DNA of 64,000 bases from Rostratula benghalensis. Taxonomy: Eukaryota > Chordata > Aves > Charadriiformes > Rostratulidae. The position numbers and the translations under genes are program-made. Positions 22,923 to 33,917 of this stretch are shown here, in pieces; positions within the stretch are counted from its first letter, which is position 1, and each line of letters begins with the position of its first letter. The notes beneath the pieces are model-generated. The model was not told the DNA's origin and did not search any database. It saw only the letters and a list, made by a program, of their open reading frames with translations. The DNA lies in the NCBI GenBank assembly GCA_013399305.1, contig VXAI01000114.1, forward strand, positions 2,355,000 to 2,418,999. The letters run 5' to 3'.

Positions 22923-24635
22923 ATGGAGCGCGGAGGCTGGTTGTGGTGGCTGCTGCTTCTGGGCATCCAGCTGGCCAGTGGCCAGTGCCCGGAGCAGTGC
23001 CAGTGCATCCGCAACGTCCAGGTGGAGTGCTCTGGTGCTGGCATCACCACGGTCCCCAGCCCTATCCCTTCAAATGCCATGACCCTCCAGATCATCAACA
23101 CGCGCATCACAGAGCTGGGTGACCTGTCCTTTGGCAACGCCTCCCTGCTGATTGGGCTGCGCATCGAGAAGAACAACCTGTCACGCATCAGCCCTGGAGC
23201 CTTCCAGCACCTGCCCGACCTGCGCTACCTCAGCCTGGCCAGCAACAAGCTGCAGGAGCTCCCCGTGCAGGTCTTCGAGCCGCTGGACAAGCTGGAGTCG
23301 CTGCTTCTCTCCAGCAACCAGATCCTCCAGGTTGAGCCTTCCCACTTCGCCCACCTGAGCAACCTCAAGGAGCTGCAGCTGCACGGGAATAACCTGCAGG
23401 AGCTGAAGGAGGGGGTGTTTGACCAGCTCACCAGCCTCACCAAGCTCAACCTGGCCAGGAACAACATCGACCGCCTGCCGCCCCGGGCCTTCGAGCGGCT
23501 GGCGCGGCTGCAGGTACTGCGGCTCTATGAGAACCGGCTCCGGCAGATCCCGGCGGGAGTCTTCGATGGGCTGCCGGAGCTGCAGGAGCTGGGGCTGCAC
23601 CAGAACCAGCTGGAGACGCTGTCCCCGGAGCTCTTTGTGCACAACGGGAACCTGCAGAAGCTCTACCTGTCCAACAACCTCCTCGCCTCTCTGCCGAGTG
23701 GCATCTTCTTGCCCCTGCGTGCCCTCGCCAAGATCACCCTGCACGTCAACCACCTACGGGACATCTCCCCCAGCGCCTTCGGGCCCATGCCTAACCTGCG
23801 GGAGCTGTGGCTCTACGAGAACGAGCTTTCCACCCTCCCCGCCGCTGTCTTCAGCAACCTCACCCAGCTGCAGCTCCTGGTCCTCAGCAAGAACCGCCTG
23901 CGCTCTTTGGCACCAGGGGCTTTCCAGGGCTTGGGGGAGCTGCTGGAGCTGTCACTGCACTCCAACGCCCTGCACCGCCTGGACACGCAGGTGCTGGAGG
24001 GGATGCCCAAGCTGCAGAACATCTCCCTGCACCACAACCAGTTGCAGGTGCTGCCCCGGGGCCTCTTTGGGGCTACCCCGGGGCTGCGGCACATCCAGCT
24101 GCACGCCAACACCCTGGAGTATCTGCCTGCCGGCATCTTCTCCCAGTTGGCCACCCTGCGGGAGGTGAAGCTGCACAACAACTCCTGGCGCTGTGACGAG
24201 GGCATCCTGCCCCTACGAAGATGGCTGGAGGACAACCCCCAGAAGGTGGGCGAGACACCCCCACTCTGTGCCCAACCCCCTGCCCTGCAGGGCATCCCCA
24301 TCGCAGGGCTGAGGCAGGACCAGCTCCTCACCTCCCAGCCCCCTTCTACATCCCCCCATCCCAGCACCCCGCTCCCTGCTCACCCCTCTGAGGTGGCATT
24401 GCCAGAGGGTGCCTGGACGGAGCCCCCCACAGGGCTGCCAGTCCCAACCCGGGCAGAAGAGGAGGAAGAGCGGGGCCCGTGGGGGCTGACGCGCACGCAG
24501 AGCGGGGTGGTGGTGGCTGTCATCGTGCTGGTGTGTGTGGCCCTGCTCGCCGCTCTTGTGGCACTGGTGGTCTATGGCTGTAGGAAGAAGAGCCACATTG
24601 TGCTCATGAGAATGAAGGCACCTAACGAAGCCTGA
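22923..24635 (+). CDS. LRRC15: Leucine-rich repeat-containing protein 15
   Basis: This 570-residue type I membrane protein is encoded in one exon. The start at 22923 was chosen because it lies 5 nt after the acceptor AG and begins a clear signal peptide (MERGGWLWWLLLLGIQLASG). Cysteines 22, 26, 28 and 36 form the LRRNT cap. About 15 leucine-rich repeats follow, then an atypical LRRCT starting near residue 419 (SWRCDEGILPLRRWL). A Pro-rich juxtamembrane segment leads to a helix at about 529-552 and a short basic tail ending MRMKAPNEA. The tail and LRRCT match mammalian LRRC15 (581 residues in human). Elsewhere this protein is a surface adhesion-type LRR protein of mesenchymal and stromal cells. 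It lies between GP5 and CPN2 as in mammals. Confidence 0.96.
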   Translation: MERGGWLWWLLLLGIQLASGQCPEQCQCIRNVQVECSGAGITTVPSPIPSNAMTLQIINTRITELGDLSFGNASLLIGLRIEKNNLSRISPGAFQHLPDLRYLSLASNKLQELPVQVFEPLDKLESLLLSSNQILQVEPSHFAHLSNLKELQLHGNNLQELKEGVFDQLTSLTKLNLARNNIDRLPPRAFERLARLQVLRLYENRLRQIPAGVFDGLPELQELGLHQNQLETLSPELFVHNGNLQKLYLSNNLLASLPSGIFLPLRALAKITLHVNHLRDISPSAFGPMPNLRELWLYENELSTLPAAVFSNLTQLQLLVLSKNRLRSLAPGAFQGLGELLELSLHSNALHRLDTQVLEGMPKLQNISLHHNQLQVLPRGLFGATPGLRHIQLHANTLEYLPAGIFSQLATLREVKLHNNSWRCDEGILPLRRWLEDNPQKVGETPPLCAQPPALQGIPIAGLRQDQLLTSQPPSTSPHPSTPLPAHPSEVALPEGAWTEPPTGLPVPTRAEEEEERGPWGLTRTQSGVVVAVIVLVCVALLAALVALVVYGCRKKSHIVLMRMKAPNEA

Positions 24636-24729
24636 GTGCCTGGCAGACCCTGGGGGGAGCAGTGCTGGTGGAGTGTCACCTCCCCACGGAACCGAGGGAC
24701 AGGACGGTGGCTCTGTGTCAGACGCCTTT

Positions 24730-24841
24730 GCTGATTTGGGCAGACCAGCATCACCCTCTGTGTGCTGTGTGTCCCCCCCCCCTGTGCTGATTTGGGCAGA
24801 CCAGCATCACCCTCTGTGTGCTGTGTGTCCCCCCCCCCTGT
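24730..24841 (+). repeat. 56-bp tandem duplication with poly-C tracts
   Basis: Two nearly identical 56-bp copies lie head to tail. Each starts GCTGATTTGGGCAGACCAGC and ends in a run of about ten C. The near identity means the duplication is recent or the assembly is slipping at the C-tract. Confidence 0.9.
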
Positions 24842-26181
24842 CCTGCTCTGCCCTGCCCTGCCCCAGCTCCACAGCAGGGTGTCCCCCTGGGTGACCACCC
24901 CACAGCTGCCCTCTGTCCTCACCCCCCACCCCCCCACCTCCAGCGCAGCCTCTGTGCTCATTGCCTCCCCAGGGGCCGCAGCTGGGGAGCTGAGAGGGAC
25001 CCCTTGAGCCAGGAGCCACGGTGCTTACCATGGCCATGATGGTGCTTACCCCAAACAACAGGACTTCCCCATCCTTCACCTCACATCATCCCCTTCGACA
25101 CTGCCTGCTGCCTGCCCCAGACTCTTTTCCCCGCTCCCCCTCCTCCCTGCCTTGCCTTCAGCCCCAGCCTGAGCAGACAAGTGCTAGCCCTCAAGCAGGG
25201 CCAGGAGCTGAGCAGGCACCTTTGTCCCAAGCAGATCTGTATGTCCTTGTCCTGCTTTGCAGCTTGGCTGCGTCTGGGCAGGGACATCCCTGCGGGGCTG
25301 GGCTGCCTGAGCCCGGCACTGCTACTGAGGTGGCACACCCCAAGTGACTCAGCTGCATCTAAGCTGCCCTCCCTGCCTGTAGGCACAGCCAGCATCTTCC
25401 CCACCCCAAGCAACCTCCTGCTCCCCTCATACTGGTGCTTGCTCTCCTGTAGCCGTGCCCCTGCCTGCAGTACCCTGTCCCAGCTGGGTGAGTGACCAAG
25501 AAGCTTGGGCTGGCTGCTGCCATGGGGGGGTTATAGAGGTGGGGTGATGAGTGGGAAGTGTGGGCCTGCTGTGCCTGGCCATGCCCCTTCCCCCAGGGCA
25601 CGTTGCAAATGCCCTTTCCCCAGCAAGGACCATTTGCCAAGGGCTGGGAGAGACTCCTGCACTTGTACCCTAGGCTACTGGAGCATCCTTGAGGCTGCTG
25701 CTCACCAGGACTGCTGCCCCATGGGACTGCTCCAGCTGCACCCTATCTCTGGTCCTCTCTGCCTTGACACACTTGTGTGTACCCTGCCAGCCCACGAGCA
25801 TCCTGGCCCTGCTTTGCCTGGGAAAGCTACCTTCCCTCTCCTCTTTCCTGTGCCCCTCTGTGTGCCTCCTGCTGCCTGCTTGCAGCCCTCAGGCAGCGGG
25901 GATGCTGGTGGTGCACACCATGGTATGGCCACAGAAGAGTCCAGCTCACCTCTACACATGGTACAGCAATGCCAGGCTGCCTGTGGATCACTGTCACAGG
26001 ATGAGGATCGTGCTTGATGTACACCCCATGGTGCTGGCTACTCATGACACCATGAGCCAGTGTTGGCACAAGCAGCCCCACATGCACACGATGGGATGTT
26101 CCTCGGGGCTGGGACATGCACAGCATGGGGAGACGCAGGACCGTGCTGTGGGTCTGTTGGGTGCTGCTCTGTGACCTCTCC

Positions 26182-26187
26182 ATTAAA
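26182..26187 (+). terminator. LRRC15: Polyadenylation signal (ATTAAA), LRRC15
   Basis: The variant signal ATTAAA is followed by GT-rich and T-rich sequence. It is the best candidate end for LRRC15 transcripts. Confidence 0.5.
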
Positions 26188-26205
26188 GTGCAGTTGTCCA
26201 CTTCC

Positions 26206-28193
26206 AGTGCCAAGAGCTGTTTGTTTGCTCCTCTGTGGTATGAAGTTGGGGAATGACTCAGCAGGGACAGGAGCTGCGCTTGATTTCCTCTGCCGAGAGA
26301 TCTTTTTCTTGTTGAGGAAAAGCTCCTGTGGGTTGGTGGGGTTGAGAGAGGGTTAGTGCACTGTAGTTGCAGAGCCCATGGGGGTCCTTGGTCTCCAACC
26401 TGAGGTGAGGGACCTAAAACAGCTTGCCTGTCCAACAGCAGCAGGATGGTTTCTGGAGAGCGAGCTGAGACCTCACCAAGCATCTCAAGACCGGTGACAG
26501 GGAGAACTGTGCAGGAGGCCATGGTGGTTGAGGGTGCATGAGTGTCCCTCCTCTTGCCCCTGGGAGTGGCTCTACAGCCACTGCCACTCTAGACTGTTCC
26601 AACACAGGCCCTTAAAGTGGCATATGCTGCTCCCCTGGGCAGGTTACAAGCTCCTGGGAAGTCCAGCTGGTCCATGGGTCCCTCTGGCCATCCCATCGCT
26701 GGCTGAGTGCACATCCCAGGCTGCAAAGGACCTGGTGCATCTCAACATGATGGTCCCAGGGTGGTTCCCTCCTCATGGCGCTGTTTTGCCTTGTCAAGCT
26801 GTGCCTGCTCTCATGCAAGGCGTGTTTGCTAGTCTCGTTCCCCACTGAGATTTAATGAAATCTAGGGGATCTCCTGGGGAGCTGCTGCAAGCAGAGATGC
26901 TGACCTTGGTGTGGGACTGGTGCCACCTGTGATAAGAGCGCCCTGCTGCTGTCCCGGGGCTGGTGGACATCCGGGGCCAGGACCCTGTTTCCCTGCCAGA
27001 ATGCTCGCTGGCAGCCGCTTCTGGCCTCACCTCCAGCCCTCTGGGGTCGGGCTATTTTTCGAAGTGCTCCAAGGACACAGGTTGTTGTCGCCGATAAGCA
27101 GAAAGGGGCAGCTCCGCCCCAGCAGGAACGACTTGTCACCCAGCTTCCCATCCGCCTCAGAAAACATTGTCCCTTCTCAGCGAGCGGTGTCCCTGCAAAC
27201 CCGCCGCGGGCTTGGTGGTGGTCTCCACGATGTCAGGCTCGGTAAGTGGCAGCCACACCTCGCAGGTGGTTCGGGGCTGGGGGTGGGGTGGGAGCTGCTC
27301 TTGGCTCTGTGGGACAAGAAGTGAGATGGCGGAAAGGAACAGCCATGCCCAACGCTTCTCTCAAGTGCTGACATAAGTCCAGGACACCCCCATTTCTCCA
27401 GGCTGTCTGCAGGTGGGCATGGTCGTGGGGCACACAGCATCCCTCATTACCTGGCATCACTGGCATGTGTCCCAAGCAGGGAGGGACTGGTGGCGGTCTG
27501 GAGGCTACCGCTTTGCTCGAGTGTTCAAAAAGTCCCACCCTGTTCCCAGACTGGGAACAGGCTGAACGGGTCAAACCAAATTGGGCAGGTTTGATGCTGC
27601 TCTGGTTGCTTGCAGAGAAAAAAGTACTTTGATGGGCAATTAGAAATGCTGTCAGTGGAGGCAGCTCCTTGCCACTGAGGGCAGAGCAGCCCTGCAACAT
27701 TGTCCCCGTCACCTTGTGTGTGCAGCACATCCCTGTGCTTCACACATTCCCTGCCCCAGCAGCCAGGTCCATGCCCATGGGGACATCTCCTGAGACCCTA
27801 TTTCCCTGACAGCCCCATGGGATCCCACCTTGTTTGCTGCTATGCAGGATGTGGGGGCAGTTGGCAAGGGTAGCACCGCCCTGGTTGTCACAGGACAGGC
27901 TAGAGCAGGGCTGGGGTGCAGAAGAGCCCTGCCACATAGTATGGGGCAGGTGAGGAGATATTTGGAAGGGAACTATTCCCATTACCTGCAAGGGGAGCAC
28001 TGGGGTGATGTGGGGGGCTGGGGCTGGAAGGATGCCCCATGGCTGGGGCAGCTGCCCATGCTGGCAGTGCCCCAGGGCTTGTTGCCCTCTGTTTCTGGCT
28101 CCAAAAGCCACTTTCCCAGCAACACCCACCTGTGGGTGCCAATTTCTGCCCTGCTGAGGCAGGGGATGAGACTCGGCTCCTTCTCCAGTGCAG
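26206..28193 (+). other. LRRC15-CPN2 spacer with possible CPN2 first exon
   Basis: No coding gene is seen. A candidate CPN2 noncoding exon ends at 27241, before the donor GGTAAGTGG, with GATAAG motifs upstream at about 26930 and 27092. The ATG near its end (27229) would be out of frame with CPN2 after splicing, so it could only be a short upstream frame. A perfect NF-E2/MARE-type site (ATGACTCAGCA) lies at 26253-26263. The acceptor for the CPN2 coding exon is AG 28192-28193. Confidence 0.4.
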
Positions 28194-28206
28194 GCTGGTG
28201 GTCTAC

Positions 28207-29847
28207 ATGCTGCTGGGGCTGGGGTCCCTGCTGGTGCAGGGGCTGTCCCTGCTCTGCCCCCCTGCCTGCCAGTGCTACGACACCTCCAAAGTCTTCTGCT
28301 CGGAGGAGACGATGCGGGAGATCCCGGCGGGCCTGCCAGGGAATGCCACCCAGCTCTTCTTCGTGGAGACGGCCCTGAGCAGTATCCGCAGAGGAGCGCT
28401 GGGCTCCAGCACCACCCTCACCAAGCTCGTCTTCCTCAACAATGACATCCAGGAGCTGGAGGCTGGCGCCTTTCAGGGGCTGCCTCGTCTCACCGAGCTG
28501 GAGGTGTCGGGCAACCCCTTGCCAGCAGTCAGCCCGGGGACGCTGATGGGGCTGCCCAGCCTCAGCAAGCTCTCCCTGGGTGGCAACACCTTCCGCTCCC
28601 TGCAACCGGGGCTCTTCACTGCTGCCTGCCGCCTGCAGGAGCTGCGGTTGATGGGGAACAAGATTGAGGCACTGCCCCTCAGCATCTTCTACCCACTCCG
28701 GCACCTCCAGACTCTGGACCTCTCCCAGAATGTCTTGGCTGAGCTGCCAGTGGGGTTGCTGGTCCCTCTCACCACCCTCCGCTTCCTCAAGCTCAGTAAC
28801 AACCTGCTGGCGCGGGTGCCCCCTGGTGCCTTCAGGGCACTGGGCCAGCTGGCCCAGCTCCACCTGGATGGTAACCGGCTGGAGGAGCTGCCGGATGGTG
28901 CCTTCACTGGGCTGGGGGAGCTGCGTCGGCTGCAGCTGCAGCACAACGCCCTGGGCAGCCTGGCCCCCGACATCTTTGCTGGTCTCCCCAACCTCACCCT
29001 CATCAACCTGGAGGGCAACCGCCTGGCCACCTTAGCTGCCACCCTCTTTGCCAGCACCCCTGGCCTCCTTCACCTCTCACTGGCCCATAACCAGCTGGAG
29101 ACGCTGCCCCAGGGGCTCTTTGCCAACCTCTCGATGCTGCAGACCCTGGTGCTGTCACACAATGCTATGGTCCACCTTCCTGAAGGGGTTTTCCAGGGGC
29201 TGGTGAGGCTGGCAGAGCTACAGCTGAGCCACAACAACTTCTCCAGCCTACCGGCTGGGCTGCTGACCGGGCTGCCCCTCCTCACTGCCCTGGACCTGGA
29301 CCACAACCACCTGGCCCATTTGCCCCCAGGGCTTTTTGATGCCAATGGGGAGCTAGCACGCGTGGGGCTGACCAACAACCCCTGGGCCTGCGACTGCCAC
29401 CTCACCTACCTCCTGGACTGGCTCCAGAGCTTTGCCGAGCCCTTCACCCATGCACAAGCCTTCTGTGCCAGCCCAGCTGCTCTCCAGGGACAGTCCCTGC
29501 TGGAGGTCCCCCAGAGGCAGCTGAAGTGCCTGGGAGTGCCTGGTGTACCCCCAGAGGAGGACTTGGACAGGGAGCCAAGGGAGGATGCTCCGGGACAGTG
29601 CACCTACAGCAACCCCGAAGGCACCATAAATGTGGCTTGCGATGCCATGAGCTGCCAACAGCTCAGCCTTCGCCTCCCTTCTCCTTCTACTCCTCCTCCT
29701 CCTCCCGGGCAGGCAGCAGGCCCCGGGCTGCTGTACCAGGGCACCTGGGTGCTGCGCTCCCGCTGTGGCACGCTGCAGGTCAGTGTCCTCATCATGGCAC
29801 AGAGCGGGGATGAAGCCACCTCACCAGGTCTACCTGCTGTGCCCTAG
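28207..29847 (+). CDS. CPN2: Carboxypeptidase N subunit 2 (regulatory subunit)
   Basis: This 546-residue secreted LRR protein, close to the 545 of human CPN2, is the non-catalytic plasma subunit. It stabilises carboxypeptidase N, which trims C-terminal Lys/Arg from kinins and anaphylatoxins. The start at 28207 follows the acceptor by 13 nt and opens a hydrophobic signal peptide. LRRNT cysteines are at 17, 21, 23 and 31. About 14 LRRs follow, then an LRRCT from about residue 390 (NPWACDCHLTYLLDWL). The C-terminal domain contains QCTYSNPEGT and ends LRSRCGTLQVSV, matching mammalian CPN2. It has no membrane helix. The open frame extending upstream to 28039 crosses the acceptor and is not used. 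Confidence 0.95.
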   Translation: MLLGLGSLLVQGLSLLCPPACQCYDTSKVFCSEETMREIPAGLPGNATQLFFVETALSSIRRGALGSSTTLTKLVFLNNDIQELEAGAFQGLPRLTELEVSGNPLPAVSPGTLMGLPSLSKLSLGGNTFRSLQPGLFTAACRLQELRLMGNKIEALPLSIFYPLRHLQTLDLSQNVLAELPVGLLVPLTTLRFLKLSNNLLARVPPGAFRALGQLAQLHLDGNRLEELPDGAFTGLGELRRLQLQHNALGSLAPDIFAGLPNLTLINLEGNRLATLAATLFASTPGLLHLSLAHNQLETLPQGLFANLSMLQTLVLSHNAMVHLPEGVFQGLVRLAELQLSHNNFSSLPAGLLTGLPLLTALDLDHNHLAHLPPGLFDANGELARVGLTNNPWACDCHLTYLLDWLQSFAEPFTHAQAFCASPAALQGQSLLEVPQRQLKCLGVPGVPPEEDLDREPREDAPGQCTYSNPEGTINVACDAMSCQQLSLRLPSPSTPPPPPGQAAGPGLLYQGTWVLRSRCGTLQVSVLIMAQSGDEATSPGLPAVP

Positions 29848-30055
29848 GGATCGGGCAGGTGCCTACTTCAGCTCTGCTATTGCTTTGGCCACCTCTGAAC
29901 CAGCCTGAAACAGCACCTCGACTTGTTCTGTTACCCCTGCCATGGCCACTAGCCCTCACCAAGCTCTCTGCTAGAGCTGGCCTGGTGATATTTATTCCTG
30001 CAGCCGTGCTTTTCCTGTGTATTTCAAATATCATTAAAACATATATATTATTTTT
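29848..30055 (+). other. CPN2: CPN2 3' UTR (predicted)
   Basis: A short 3' UTR ends after ATTAAA at 30033-30038, which sits in a local AT-rich patch. Confidence 0.6.
30033..30038 (+). terminator. CPN2: Polyadenylation signal (ATTAAA), CPN2
   Basis: ATTAAA in ATATCATTAAAACATATAT, about 185 bp after the CPN2 stop. Confidence 0.6.
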
Positions 30056-30514
30056 GTGCAACCAGTTCCCGCGATGGAGAGAGGAAACGCTTCCCCTGCA
30101 CATCTGGGGGAAGAGAAGGTTGCTGTGGTCCAGCAGGGACCAGGCTGGGACTGTGCAGGGTGTCCTGTGGATGCCAGTGCCTGGTGGTGAGTAGGTGCTG
30201 CTCCCTGGTGTGGTCTCCTCTGCCCGCTGCAGCTCTCCAGCCTCACCTCTTTCCCTGTGGAGACCCGGCTGCAGCCTGGCACCACCTCCCCAGCCAGGGC
30301 TGTGGGGCATCTCAGGGAGGCACGGGTGAGTGCTGCCGATGGCCCAGCGAGGGGAAGGGCTGCCTGGCTGCAGGGTGGGCACCAGCCCAGGGCCGTGCAA
30401 CAGCAGGACCCTCAGCCACCCCGGCAGAGCTCTGCCTGCAGCCCCTGCGGAGACCCTAGGGCTGCCAGCCCAGGGGACAGCAGGTATGGTGGGTGATCCC
30501 CTAGGAGAGCAAGT

Positions 30515-30835
30515 GTGGGGGCACACGTGTGTGGGTGTGCACACGGGTGTGTGTGGGTGCATGTACACGTTGGTGCCTGCACGTGTGAGTGCACGCGTGG
30601 GTGTGCGGGTGCATCGTGTATGTACACGTGTGAGTGCATGGGTGCCTGCACCTGCGAGCACGTTCACGCGTGAGTTCACGGTGTGTGAGTGTGTGGGGTG
30701 CATTCACGAGTGAGTGCGTTTGTGCGTGCACGTGTGTTTGTGTGAGTACGTGCGTGGGGCCCTGTATGCGTGTGCGTGAGTGGGTGTGCGTGAGTGGGTG
30801 TGCGCAGCCCGCCCGTGCGTGTGCCGGTGCGTGCC
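30515..30835. repeat. Degenerate alternating GT/GC (TGTGTG, TGCGTG) tract
   Basis: About 320 bp is dominated by alternating purine-pyrimidine GT, GC and AC steps (GTGTGTGG, GTGCACGCG, TGCGTGAGTGGGTGTG). It mixes GT microsatellite with CpG steps. It begins about 480 bp after the CPN2 poly(A) signal. The long open frames over it on both strands are repeat artefacts. Confidence 0.85.
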
Positions 30836-33800
30836 CCGCAGGCTGCAGCGCTGCTGGGGCTGCCATGCGGTGCTGCTGCACCATCTTGCGGCCGCTGGGA
30901 CAGGGGCTCGGCTGGGCCAGTTGAAGCGGGAGAGCCCTGCTTGCCCCTGGCCAGCCTTCCCGGCCCTGCCTGCAGCTCTCGCAGCCGGACTGTGAGCTCT
31001 GCCAGCGCCCTGCTGGCTGCTGCCCAGCCGGAGGCCGAGGACAAAGTGGAGGCTCTGCGTTGTGTTTTTGCACGATCTGTGCCAGTCGTGCCCTGGACTG
31101 CCACCCCATGTTCCTGGGAGACAGGTGGGCCATGCTGCACCACCAGACAGCATTCTGCAAGGCCAGCCTGCTGCCTGCCCCTCACAGGGGACTGCCACTC
31201 TGCTGCAGCCACCTCCCAGGTGGTGCTGGTGTGGCCAGCCCCAAGCCTGAAGCAGGGGTGCTGGGGCTACCTGCAGCTTCACAAACCCTGGCACAGCTGC
31301 CACACCACAGGGTCTGTGGCCTTGGGAGGCTGGTGTCACTCCTGCTGCAAGCTCCGTCTCCTTCTGCCCCCTGGCTCCTGCCACCCTGCAGCCTCTGGAG
31401 CAGCCTGGCACCAAGTGGTGACCTGGATGTGCATGGGATTGACACTGGAAAAGGGTAAGGCTGTTGAAAACGTGCAATAGCTTGGAGTGTTTGTTAATTT
31501 GCCAGGAAAGCCCAGGCACACAAGCTGAACCTTAGTAACAGCAGACAAAAACCAAGAAATGCAATTAGTGCAATTACCTGGTGGGAAGTGATGGATGCCT
31601 CGTCATTTTACGTCTTTGAATCAAACAAGGTGTTTTTTCCCACAAGACACCTTGCACCATCCAGGATCAGTGGGTGTTCTGGCAGGAGGGTCTTCGGCTT
31701 GTGCTAGGGTGGCACAACAGAGCCCCAGCCCTTTGGCCAGTGAGGTGTGGAGCTGTGGGACCAAGCCCAGACACGGATGTCAGTGTGTCTGTCCAGCCAC
31801 AGATGACACCCATTATAAGCTTAGACAAATGGTTTCAGAGCAGCACCTTTAGCTACATAAGGCAATTCCTGAGGAAGGAAACAGATGGATATTTTTCATA
31901 GGAAAAGCTTTAAATAGGAAAACATTCTGTTGTGTGGGTGGCGGTGGTGTCTGTGAAGCTGGTGGGTTACACTAGTGGAGGTACGTGACTGCAGAGACCA
32001 TCAGCTACAAAACAGGCTGGCCTGGTGATCTCCAGGTTTCCCTGGAAGTGACTATTTGAGTGGTGCCAGCAGATAACACTCAGGGAGTACGTGCCTGGGG
32101 CTTCCTTGAGGGGCTTCTGCAACAGCCCCCACACCGGGCCACAGCTCTGCTGCCTGCTCCCCGGCTCTCCCTTATCTCCCCGCACAGACCTGCACCCTGA
32201 CCTCCTGTGAAACCAAGCCCTGTGCCTGGGCCGTGGATAAAGAGCTGGCCAGGTGATGGGACCCCCATCTGGTGGCCTCGCTCCTCGCCTGGTGTGGCTC
32301 ACTCCGGTGGCTGGACTCATTCGCAAGTGCTTGGCCAAGTAAGTGATGCAAAATGCTTTTTATGCTTTTTAAAATGCGTGGGGAGGGATGGCTCTGGGGC
32401 TGTTGATTATTTCCTTGCAGCAAGGAGCATGAGAGGCTGAAGGGCCATGATCTCAGGCTGTGCCTCTGTGTCCCTGCACTCCTGGGGGATGGTACAAGCA
32501 GGGGCCCACACTGAGGTCCACCACAGTCAGACACGATGAGGGAGAGTTTTAGAAAAACTTTGCCTTTCAAAACTGTTTATTTTCATCCCTGTGCACTCAG
32601 TCCAGCTGTTCCCACCCTTTATTTAACCCATTGTGCTGTCTCTGCAGCTGAAGTGAAGCAGGCACTTTTGCACCCACAGCCCTGTTAGTGCACCTGAGTC
32701 TTCCTGGGTAGAAGATGGGCAGGCATCAGCAGCAGCTTCTGCCCTGGAGAACCCCATGGGCAGCTGGCACATACCTCATCCCCCTTCAGTTTCTCTTCAA
32801 ACCCAGGAGGTTTCAGCCTCTCAGCCTCTCCTGTGTTTGTTGACATCTCAACATTTTTCAGGAATTAACTTTTCATAGCAAATTTACCCTCACAGCCTGG
32901 TGGGTGTTTTTTTTTTGGTTTTTTTTTTTTGAGTGGTCAGCTTTGGCTTTGATGGCCACCCAAGAAAAAACCCACAGCCCTTCTTTCCCCTGCTCCCACC
33001 CAGGGCTGTGAATCACAAACTGGAAACTACTGTCCTGGTATGATGCTCACAGCTGTTAAACACCAGCTGATGTATTAGTTGGGTGTTTCCAAATGGCTCC
33101 ATGGAAGTGGTGAGCTTTATGTGGCTGCTGGTGGGTGTGCACCAGTGGCTTCACCTCCTAGCTGCAGGTTGCAACCCTAAATGTTTGGTATTAAACAGTT
33201 AATCTGTGGATATATCATAGCCTCACCCTAAAACCTGGCTGCAGCTCAACCATTTCTATCTGAAAAAACTGCATAACTGAGGCCAAAATATAATGTGATC
33301 AGGAAGAATCCCAAAAAGGAGATGCTTAGAAGCAGTGTTTTAAATACCTCTCCTGAACCGAGAGAAGCAGCAATGAAATAACAAGTCCATCCAGCACAGT
33401 GTGGAAATTTTGAATAAACAAGGTCACCTGGTCTTGGCGGGCTCCTGGGACCCTTGCTGATCCCTCATTAGTAAGTGCAGGGCTGATTGCTTCTGTTGTT
33501 GGATGAATGGGCTGTTGCCCTGCTGAGTAACTGGACCCACTGGGGCAGCACTAACGGGCAGCAGCACTTTGCCTTCTTCACCCAGACGGATGCCAAGCCT
33601 GCAGCCCAAACATGGGAGAAGGAGGGCCAGAAAACAGACTGTCTACCTCTTCCCCCTCCTGGAGTGTCTCCCAGTGCCAAGCCATGAGCTGGGTCGCTCT
33701 CCCTTCCTCTCCATCCCTCGTTACCAATGGCAGCGACCTCTTCTAAACACAGCGTGCATTGGCTTGCACAGTCTCCATCTTTCTCATAAAATGTGTTATG

Positions 33801-33913
33801 GTATGTGAATAGAAGAGTCGTGAGAGCTGAGTGGTACCACAGCTCAGGAGCTGTGGACAGAGATTTTTCTGTTCTTCATAACTGATTTTTGAAACTTTTT
33901 TTTTTTTTTTCAG
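30836..33913 (+). other. CPN2-LRR4 spacer with possible promoter
   Basis: No coding gene is seen. A candidate promoter and first exon for the next gene lies near its middle: GGATAAAG at 32235-32242 and a donor (CCAA followed by GTAAGTGATG) at 32339. GATA-type motifs are at 32071 (AGATAA) and 32172 (TTATCT). A T-rich stretch is at 32908-32930. The spacer ends in a long T tract and CAG (33911-33913), the acceptor of the next coding exon. Confidence 0.4.
32265..32338 (+). other. Candidate noncoding first exon of the fourth LRR gene
   Basis: The segment lies about 30 bp after the TATA-like GGATAAAG and ends at a consensus donor (GTAAGT at 32339). It is proposed because the coding exon starts after an acceptor. 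It is unproven and the 5' edge is approximate. Confidence 0.35.
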
Positions 33914-33917
33914 GACG

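Larger units (their letters stand above)
24636..26205 (+). other. LRRC15: LRRC15 3' UTR (predicted)
   Basis: GC-rich noncoding DNA runs from the stop to ATTAAA at 26182-26187, the first usable poly(A) signal seen. It carries a 56-bp tandem duplication with C-tracts near its start. Length is inferred. Confidence 0.5.

Noticed and set aside
22748..24367. Long minus-strand and off-frame open frames over LRRC15, CPN2, GP5 and the fourth LRR gene
   Set aside because: They are shadows of the repetitive LRR codons (strings of LQLL or VV) and lack independent signals.
28039..28206. 56-codon in-frame extension upstream of CPN2
   Set aside because: It crosses the acceptor at 28192-28193 and would bury the signal peptide.
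30501..31519. Long frames rich in Thr, His and Arg around the GT/GC tract
   Set aside because: They translate a simple repeat in several frames, so the apparent periodic protein is a repeat artefact.
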